Assembly: GCA_963513115.1 (NCBI GenBank)
Contig: CAUPPN010000069.1
Location: 1 to 5,696, forward strand
DNA from: JABCPO02 sp963513115
GTDB lineage: Bacteria; Bacillota; Clostridia; TANB77; CAG-508
Direction: 5' to 3'
Length of the DNA stretch: 5,696 nt
Shown here: positions 1-4,652 of the stretch, one piece after another
Layout of the letters: each line of letters starts with the position of its first letter
Position numbering within the stretch: the stretch's first letter is position 1
Translations under genes and position numbers: made by a program
The notes under the pieces: generated by a model
Database searches by the model: none
Told to the model about the DNA's origin: nothing
What the model saw: the letters and a program-made list of their open reading frames with translations, nothing else

Positions 1-180
1 TGATTTAAAAATAGAATTATCTTTTGTTTTTGTTCTACTAGAAGAAGAGTTAAAAATATTTTTTAACTCTTTTTCCACTGTTTTTTTAGCATTATTTGAT
101 AGACCAGTTACTATTGATCTTTTTAATTTTTCTACTTCTTCTATATTTTCATTTTTTTCATCTGTTCTTTGTCTATTCAT
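1..180 (-). CDS. Unknown protein, N-terminal 60 residues only (fifth gene of the operon)
   Basis: This is an open frame starting at ATG 178-180 and running off the window edge without a stop. The visible 60 residues (MNRQRTDEKNENIEEVEKLK, then a Lys/Asn/Ser-rich stretch) are very polar, have no membrane segment, and may form a short amphipathic helix or coiled coil around residues 12-45. The start is fixed because an in-frame TAA lies directly upstream at 181-183. A GGGAAG-like site at 185-190 gives a weak ribosome binding site 4 bases before the ATG. The gene begins 15 bp after the stop of the 783-aa gene, in the same frame but beyond two stop codons, so it is probably co-transcribed. Unlike its four upstream neighbours it does not start with a hydrophobic segment, so it is more likely cytoplasmic, at least at its N-terminus. 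I do not recognise the family. A 35-nt near-palindrome lies inside it at 41-75. Confidence 0.72.
   Translation of the reverse strand, partial: MNRQRTDEKNENIEEVEKLKRSIVTGLSNNAKKTVEKELKNIFNSSSSRTKTKDNSIFKS
41..75. repeat. Near-perfect inverted repeat inside the fifth gene
   Basis: Positions 41-56 pair with 60-75 around a 3-nt centre at 57-59, with one non-Watson-Crick pair (44 with 72) out of sixteen. In the minus-strand mRNA the core is AAGAGUUAAAAA / UUUUUAACUCUU. It lies within codons of the partial gene and lacks the uninterrupted U-tract of a terminator on that strand. It may be an mRNA structure or a coincidence of AT-rich coding sequence. Confidence 0.5.
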
Positions 181-195
181 TTAACTTCCCATCTT

Positions 196-2547
196 TTAAT
201 ATGTTTCGAATGTTACTTCTTTTATTTCCATCCTAACTCCTGCACTTGAAGGTACTTGTCTTCCTTTAGTATCTTTTATTGTATAACTAATTTGTGCATT
301 TTTTACATTTTGATATGGTATATAGTTTACTATACCTTCTTTTCTTTCAAGTCCATTTTTAATAGTTATTGTAGAAAGTGCATCACCTGCTTGTGCAACA
401 GACTTATATGTATATTCTTCATTTCCTATTTTTATTTTAATATCTGCTATATATTTTTCTTTATGTTTGTATATTGCAAGTTCGTCATTTGTTTGATCAT
501 CTTTTTTTGTTATTTCAAATGTAAAAGTTACAGTTTTAATACCATAATTTGCACCACCTATAATATTTGATATCTTTTCTATAGAATAATTTTTAGAGCT
601 TCCTGGTTGCAATACATCTGTTTTAGGATTAAATTCAAATGTTGCATCATCTACATACTTTGAAAGTTTTAATTGTGCTTGCTTTTGTCCAGCAATTGCT
701 GTCATAAGAATTTTTTTCTGTATATCATTAAACATGTGTGTACCATCTTTTTTAACTTCACCTGCTGGCATATTTATTGACACATCTGCAAAGTTTTTAA
801 ATGCATATATTGGTTTTCTAAGTATCTTATTAATTTTTCCATCATATTTGAAATCTGTAATTTTTCTTCCTATTAGCTTTTTAGATTGTACCTTACCTTC
901 ATCTTTAAACATATCTGCATCTATTGAATAATATTTCTTGTCTTCATCTGAAACACTATCATCATCACCTTTATTGAATCCATTCTTTGGTACAAATACC
1001 ATTGTATTTTCTGTTATATTATAATCATTATCTGTACTAGATACTATACTAAAGCTTGTATGTGGTGTACCAAGTGGTAAATTATCTACACCTTCGAAAA
1101 ATGTTATCATTGATATATTATTTGCAACCGTATCCCACTGTGCTTGATCTGTTATAATTGGTCTTTTATATAATCTTTTTCCATAGTATTTTAAATTGTC
1201 ATAGTGTCTTGCAGAAACTAATAGATTATATTGTATTGCATTAACAATTGTTCTTTTTCTTTGTATATTAAATACAGAAAGTTCATCAGTTATTTTACCA
1301 CCAAACAACTTATCATTTGCTATTAATTTAGCTTCATCATTTCCAAATATGTCTATTTTTGTATTTTTTACTGCAGAGTATTCTACATTTTCTGCATAAT
1401 AGTCTGAATCCATTTTAATGTCTCCGACTTTAACATTACTTAAGTTTGAATATATCCATTTTGAAAACCTAATTGCATTCAAATAATATTTTATTGCATT
1501 GATTTGTTGATCTGCATATGCTCTTTTTGCCCTATAATCATTTATTCTTGTATAATACTCAGTTTTTTTAGTATCACCTGGTTTCTTGGCTTTTTCTGGA
1601 TCTTGTACGCCTTGAAAATCAAAATCATCTGCAGGATCATATATTATCTTAAAAGTTGGAACAGCAAGTTCTTCATCTTTTACTATATTTCCATATGTTT
1701 GACCTGTTCTACTATATCTTGGTATTACCTCATTTGATACAGTTACTTCTATTCTTTCTCCATTTTTTCTTGCTTCATCTACATATGCATTAACTAATTT
1801 TTCTGATCCTGTATCATTGTTTGTTAAAAGCGATAAGTTCTTACTTGTAGTTGAAAGTGTAACATTTACATCCCTGTTTAATAGGTATCCAGACTTATTA
1901 AATGTTATTCCATCTTTTTTACCATTTATTACTAAAAAATTATCTAGTGAAAAGTTAATATTTGCATAATTTGAACCGCCTAAATCTGCCCTTGCAGTAT
2001 ATAATTGTAATGGATACATTTGATGTGCATATTCTGTATCCGCACTATATACATCTTCTGTTCTTCCACCTGATTTTTCAAATAATAGTGGCTTATATCC
2101 ATTTTCACCATTTTGCATTTCTTCTTTTTCTGAATCACCATCAACATTAATTGCATTACCTCTATCATCTGTTGCTACAATTGGCTTTTTAGATGGTGTT
2201 GATATATAGAAGCCATCATATAATGTAAAAGCTACTGTTGGTACATATGAGTCTATAAACTTTTTAGAAATGTTACTCATACCAAGCTTTGTAGCTAGTG
2301 AATCCTTATATACATTTATTGAAGCTTCTGCTATACTTCTTAAAACATCTGATACCTTTTTACTATCTTCTCCAGAAGTATTCATTTCAAATGCTTGTAT
2401 TGCATCTTTAGTTGCTTCTACTTGTATCCTCTCATAATTTAACATACTCTTATATGTATCTTGCCTTAAAGAAAGTGCAATTGACATTACAAACAATATT
2501 GGAACTATAATTAGAATATATATTATTGATGCAGTTTGTATTTTCAT
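196..2547 (-). CDS. Very large N-terminally anchored pilin/TadG-like protein, 783 aa
   Basis: This is the fourth gene of the operon, 23 bp after the 174-aa gene. It starts at ATG 2545-2547 behind a modest AAAGGT site (2554-2559). Residues 6-27 form one hydrophobic segment after the short N-terminus MKIQT. A predicted helical stalk follows (about 30-100, with YERIQVEATKDAIQAFEMNT), then the motif VPTVAFTLYDGFYIS (102-116). There is a long mixed region with Tyr/Lys-rich helices (about 330-370) and a block with VFNIQRKRTIVNAIQYNLL (425-443) and WDTVANNISMITFFEG (471-486). The last 150 residues look beta-rich. There is no cysteine, as expected of an exported Firmicute protein. I recall the YDGFYI and W..I..NIS.I.F..G blocks from uncharacterised proteins in similar Clostridia loci, but know no assigned function. 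The N-terminal plan resembles TadE/TadG-like or minor pilin proteins, while the length is far above usual pilins (150-250 aa). Tip adhesin, assembly scaffold or surface-anchored protein are all possible. The coding call is secure; the function is not. Confidence 0.9.
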   Translation of the reverse strand: MKIQTASIIYILIIVPILFVMSIALSLRQDTYKSMLNYERIQVEATKDAIQAFEMNTSGEDSKKVSDVLRSIAEASINVYKDSLATKLGMSNISKKFIDSYVPTVAFTLYDGFYISTPSKKPIVATDDRGNAINVDGDSEKEEMQNGENGYKPLLFEKSGGRTEDVYSADTEYAHQMYPLQLYTARADLGGSNYANINFSLDNFLVINGKKDGITFNKSGYLLNRDVNVTLSTTSKNLSLLTNNDTGSEKLVNAYVDEARKNGERIEVTVSNEVIPRYSRTGQTYGNIVKDEELAVPTFKIIYDPADDFDFQGVQDPEKAKKPGDTKKTEYYTRINDYRAKRAYADQQINAIKYYLNAIRFSKWIYSNLSNVKVGDIKMDSDYYAENVEYSAVKNTKIDIFGNDEAKLIANDKLFGGKITDELSVFNIQRKRTIVNAIQYNLLVSARHYDNLKYYGKRLYKRPIITDQAQWDTVANNISMITFFEGVDNLPLGTPHTSFSIVSSTDNDYNITENTMVFVPKNGFNKGDDDSVSDEDKKYYSIDADMFKDEGKVQSKKLIGRKITDFKYDGKINKILRKPIYAFKNFADVSINMPAGEVKKDGTHMFNDIQKKILMTAIAGQKQAQLKLSKYVDDATFEFNPKTDVLQPGSSKNYSIEKISNIIGGANYGIKTVTFTFEITKKDDQTNDELAIYKHKEKYIADIKIKIGNEEYTYKSVAQAGDALSTITIKNGLERKEGIVNYIPYQNVKNAQISYTIKDTKGRQVPSSAGVRMEIKEVTFETY

Positions 2548-2570
2548 ATAATTACCTTTCTATAATATAA

Positions 2571-3095
2571 TTATTGTCTTGCTCCTGTTGCTGTTACTAC
2601 TTGTGAGCTTTGTGCTGATATTTCTACATTATCTGCACCTGCTGGTGTAAGCATTGATCTAAAGCTTTGAGCAACTGTTCTGCTACTATTTGTAACTTTA
2701 ACAGCTACTGTATCTCCTGCTCTTAAAGGATATGCACCTGTATTCATAATTTGATCTGTTATTTGTTCAGAATATATAGAATATTGTACATTTTCACCTA
2801 CAACAACATTACTTACCCATTGTGATTTTTTACCAATATTTTCATCTATTTTTTTAATTTCTATATCAATATTAAATTTATTTCCTGTACTTGATAGTGT
2901 ATTTTGTAATTTAGTATAATTTTGTACTGTTATAACTCCTGTAGTTGCTGCCTCATCTACAAAATCAAATACTGCTTTTTGTGCTACACTTTCTGCTATA
3001 TCATTATTTCTTTCTGATACTGCCATAAGTGGAAATATAAAAAGTAAAACTCCTGATACTAATATTGCTATAATTGTTATTAATGTATCCTCCAT
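2571..3095 (-). CDS. Small pilin-like / TadE-like membrane-anchored protein, 174 aa
   Basis: This is the third gene of the operon. It starts 16 bp after the 255-aa gene, at ATG 3093-3095, with a strong AGGAGG at 3101-3106 and 5-base spacing. Residues 4-26 are hydrophobic (TLITIIAILVSGVLLFIFPL), preceded only by M-E-D. After them comes a helical region (about 28-65) with AVFDFVDEAATTGVITVQNY, then LSSTGNKFNIDIEI and a beta-like C-terminal domain with RAGDTVAVKVTNSS (125-138). The FvdEa.TTG.it..ny....LssTGn...iei pattern is one I associate with small TadE-like/DUF4320-like proteins of Clostridia; that assignment is from memory and tentative. There is no cysteine and no canonical prepilin peptidase site (G followed by a mature segment with Glu at +5). 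Size, anchor and position suggest a minor subunit of the same envelope structure as its neighbours. The protein ends in a short polar tail (TATGARQ). Confidence 0.9.
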   Translation of the reverse strand: MEDTLITIIAILVSGVLLFIFPLMAVSERNNDIAESVAQKAVFDFVDEAATTGVITVQNYTKLQNTLSSTGNKFNIDIEIKKIDENIGKKSQWVSNVVVGENVQYSIYSEQITDQIMNTGAYPLRAGDTVAVKVTNSSRTVAQSFRSMLTPAGADNVEISAQSSQVVTATGARQ

Positions 3096-3111
3096 ACTAT
3101 CCTCCTAATTA

Positions 3112-3879
3112 TTATATGCCTTTTCCTACATACTTTAAATTAATTTCTAATTTGTCTTTTGGTGAACCACCTATTACAATGTCCTCACCTAGTTCATCTT
3201 TATCTTCAAACTTTTTTACATCACCAGAGTACTGATATTGTATTACTGTCATCATAAAATATGAATCGCTTGGTAGGTTTGAAAACCAATTTCTCCCTTG
3301 ATTTTCATAGTCTACAAGTATTCCATTTATATACTTCTTCTCACCTAATATATATGCATTTACCCTATCTGTAGAGAATCTATCTTTTTCTTCTCTATTA
3401 GCATTTGAACCTCTCCATGGTGCACCGAACATACTAAGTGGGTGTGTCGGATTACAATATGTATTATATATTGTTACATCATATCCTTTAAGATTTTGTC
3501 TTTCTTTTTTACCTTTTGATGAAATATTTGCAACTGCTTGTTCTAATGATAGATCAAATATTTGTTTTAAATTTTCACTTTCATCATATAGTTTTATAAC
3601 AGAACTTTCCTTATAATACCTATTTAAAAGTGCTGCAACAGATGATTTAGTCATTAATATATTTTCTCTTACTGGTTCATTATCTGATCCTTCATCTAGT
3701 ACATCCATATATATACCACCCTGTGAGCCTCTTTTTTTAGTAGGATCCATTTTTTCATCAAATATTTTAGCACTATATAATGAAAAGGTATTAAACATAT
3801 TCATAGTTATGCTAATTGCAAGTATAAATACTAACATACCAAATGCTAAATAAATTGCATCACTTAAATTGTTATCCAT
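3112..3879 (-). CDS. Pilin-like membrane-anchored protein, 255 aa
   Basis: This is the second gene of the operon, starting at ATG 3877-3879 behind GAGGT (3885-3889). It lies 83 bp after the 137-aa gene, and that gap holds a hairpin. One hydrophobic segment spans about residues 8-29 (AIYLAFGMLVFILAISITMN) after the acidic N-terminus MDNNLSD. A polar linker with many charges (38-72) follows, then a domain with helical and beta character. Visible patches are SSVAALLNRYYKESSVIKLY (79-98), GYDVTIYNTYCNPTHPLSMF (132-151) and SYFMMTVIQYQYSGDV (206-221), which looks like a beta-strand pair near the C-terminus. Its single cysteine (Cys142) is the only one in all proteins visible here, so it has no disulfide partner within the chain. 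I do not recognise a named family. Anchor position and context suggest a minor pilin-like or assembly subunit. Other single-pass envelope roles cannot be excluded. Confidence 0.9.
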   Translation of the reverse strand: MDNNLSDAIYLAFGMLVFILAISITMNMFNTFSLYSAKIFDEKMDPTKKRGSQGGIYMDVLDEGSDNEPVRENILMTKSSVAALLNRYYKESSVIKLYDESENLKQIFDLSLEQAVANISSKGKKERQNLKGYDVTIYNTYCNPTHPLSMFGAPWRGSNANREEKDRFSTDRVNAYILGEKKYINGILVDYENQGRNWFSNLPSDSYFMMTVIQYQYSGDVKKFEDKDELGEDIVIGGSPKDKLEINLKYVGKGI

Positions 3880-3909
3880 TAATTACCTCATTATTATTAT
3901 ATATATTAA

Positions 3910-3936
3910 TGTTACCAAATATATTATATGGTAACA
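3910..3936 (-). other. Intercistronic hairpin between first and second operon genes
   Basis: TGTTACCA (3910-3917) and TGGTAACA (3929-3936) form a perfect 8-bp stem around an 11-nt AT-only loop. It is the only structure with G-C pairs in the 83-bp gap between the 137-aa and 255-aa genes. On the minus strand it is followed by a mixed A/T sequence, not a clean U-tract, so a full intrinsic terminator is unlikely. A 3'-end stabiliser, RNA processing site or leaky attenuator that favours the first gene is plausible. Confidence 0.6.
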
Positions 3937-3962
3937 CTATATGTATAATATTATATTATATA

Positions 3963-4376
3963 TTATTTAGCTGCTTTTATTGTTACTTTGTCTACTAGTC
4001 CTGCTGCATTGTGATTTATATCTACATTATATCTTTGTGCAGTTTTAACTTTAGCTTGTGCATTTAAGATTTGATCAGCATTTTTTCCTGATCCTAAATC
4101 ACCTTCTAAAAGTGGTTTTCTTTCATCAGCTGTATCTTCTGGTGCTACTCTTTGTCCCCATCCTGCTAAAAATCCTTTAACTGTTGCACCATTTTGCATT
4201 CCTTGGTATGCATCAAAATAGCTGTTATGTGTATTAATTTCCTCTCTACTCATTTGTGTTGCACCTCTTTGTATAGCATTATTTGCATTATTGAATACAA
4301 ACATACCAACTGCAACTAATAATATTGCTAATAATATAGCTCCTGCTATAATTAATGCTTGTGAAGCATTCTCCAT
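3963..4376 (-). CDS. Small pilin-like protein, first gene of the operon, 137 aa
   Basis: The start is ATG 4374-4376, with AAGGAGG at 4382-4388 and 5-base spacing. An in-frame ATG 48 bases upstream would add a 16-residue extension that lacks a good ribosome binding site and lies at or before the predicted transcript start. The protein begins MENASQALIIAGAILLAILL. Residues 8-28 are one hydrophobic helix immediately after the acidic N-terminus, continuing into an Asn/Gln-rich helix (NNANNAIQRGATQMSREEIN). The rest is a small soluble domain (about 50-137) without cysteine, with an EINTHNSYFDAYQG..NGATVKGFL block. I recall MENAS-plus-helix proteins with an 'E-x-x-x-x-N-x-x-F-x-x-Y' stretch as common uncharacterised proteins in gut Clostridia. 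Length and N-terminal helix fit a major pilin or pseudopilin. However, there is no leader peptide and no Gly/Glu(+5) cleavage site. First place in the operon and the strongest translation signal suggest an abundant product. The filament role is inferred. Confidence 0.9.
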   Translation of the reverse strand: MENASQALIIAGAILLAILLVAVGMFVFNNANNAIQRGATQMSREEINTHNSYFDAYQGMQNGATVKGFLAGWGQRVAPEDTADERKPLLEGDLGSGKNADQILNAQAKVKTAQRYNVDINHNAAGLVDKVTIKAAK

Positions 4377-4381
4377 AATTT

Positions 4382-4388
4382 CCTCCTT
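4382..4388 (-). promoter_or_regulatory. Ribosome binding site that sets the start of the 137-aa pilin-like gene
   Basis: Minus strand AAGGAGG, 5 bases before ATG 4374-4376, is a near-complete anti-16S match. It decides for the MENAS start over the ATG at 4422-4424, which lies upstream of the predicted -10 box. Confidence 0.88.
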
Positions 4389-4408
4389 ATTTATTAATTT
4401 ATAATTAT

Positions 4409-4437
4409 AATATATTAAATACAAAAAGCTTTTTCAA
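4409..4437 (-). promoter_or_regulatory. Housekeeping-type promoter of the pilin-like operon
   Basis: On the minus strand, TTGAAA (4432-4437) and TATATT (4409-4414) are separated by exactly 17 bp, each one mismatch from the sigma-70/sigma-A consensus. Transcription would start near 4402, giving a leader of roughly 25 nt that ends in the AGGAGG site. An overlapping alternative, TTGTTG (4435-4440) and TAATAT with the same spacing, is weaker (4/6 in each box). The region is AT-rich, so chance matches are easy, but position and spacing are right and it lies between the terminator and the first gene. Confidence 0.62.
4423..4434. promoter_or_regulatory. 12-bp palindrome over promoter spacer and -35 box, possible operator
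   Basis: AAAAAGCTTTTT is a perfect palindrome that covers the upstream half of the predicted spacer and three bases of the -35 box. A dimeric repressor bound here would block RNA polymerase. It is short and its arms are homopolymeric, so it may be fortuitous. Confidence 0.35.
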
Positions 4438-4450
4438 CAAAATAGGATGT

Positions 4451-4498
4451 TTATACTTTCTTTTTAATACTTTTTTAATATACTTATACTTTCTTTTT
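4451..4498. repeat. 15-bp direct repeat, two copies at 33-bp period, upstream of the operon promoter
   Basis: TTATACTTTCTTTTT occurs at 4451-4465 and again at 4484-4498, identical over all 15 bases (minus strand AAAAAGAAAGTATAA). The repeat stops at mismatches on both sides. The period of 33 bp is close to three helical turns, which puts both copies on the same DNA face. The nearer copy ends 13 bp upstream of the -35 box. A degenerate third ACTTTTTT stretch lies between them (4469-4476). The placement fits an activator or regulator binding region. The low-complexity sequence lowers certainty about function but not about the repeat itself. Confidence 0.6.
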
Positions 4499-4567
4499 TG
4501 TTTTAATTGTAGTATTATCTAATATTTTTATTATTATTTATATTTCCTTATTTAAATTATTAAATTA

Positions 4568-4619
4568 AAAATGAACCCTATTTATTAGAGATTTTCATCT
4601 AATAATTTAGGTTCATTTT
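4568..4619 (-). terminator. Intrinsic terminator of the surface-protein gene
   Basis: AAAATGAACC (4568-4577) pairs with GGTTCATTTT (4610-4619), and TTATTAG (4582-4588) pairs with CTAATAA (4599-4605). A 4-base internal mismatch lies between the two helices and the loop is 10 nt. On the minus strand the stem ends in TTTT and runs into TTTAATTTAA, giving a U-rich tail. It lies 33 bp past the stop codon at 4653-4655 and separates that gene from the pilin-like operon. A 21-bp, purely AT palindrome at 4641-4661 overlaps the stop codon and may add structure. Confidence 0.82.
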
Positions 4620-4652
4620 ATCTAAGTATATTATTTTTTAATTATTTAATTA

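Noticed and set aside
181..198. Possible read-through fusion of the 783-aa gene and the fifth gene, which share a frame
   Set aside because: Two in-frame TAA codons (196-198 and 181-183) separate them, and the second gene has its own ATG and a weak ribosome binding site. Nothing suggests recoding.
256..2150. Several open frames of 60-105 codons on the plus strand
   Set aside because: They lie antisense to the 783-aa gene, encode Phe/Ile/Cys/Tyr-rich sequences typical of the complement of AT-rich coding DNA, and lack ribosome binding sites.
1980..2168. Minus-strand open frame of 62 codons overlapping the 783-aa gene in another frame
   Set aside because: It is wholly internal, has an unlikely composition (Met/Lys/Gln-rich) and no ribosome binding site. 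The main frame is uninterrupted across it, so it is not a frameshift.
3880..3962. Internal promoter in the 83-bp gap, since TATAAT-like strings occur several times
   Set aside because: The gap is almost pure A/T, so such strings are expected. I found no -35 box at acceptable spacing.
2571..4376. Canonical prepilin peptidase sites (Gly within LVSGVLLF or LIIAGAIL)
   Set aside because: These Gly residues lie inside the hydrophobic helix, have no basic leader before them and no Glu at +5.
4377..4424. Upstream in-frame ATG that would give the pilin-like protein a 16-residue leader (MYLIYYNYKLINKEEI)
   Set aside because: It could mimic a prepilin leader, but it has no ribosome binding site, lies before the predicted transcription start, and ends in Ile rather than Gly. 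AAGGAGG sits exactly before the internal ATG.
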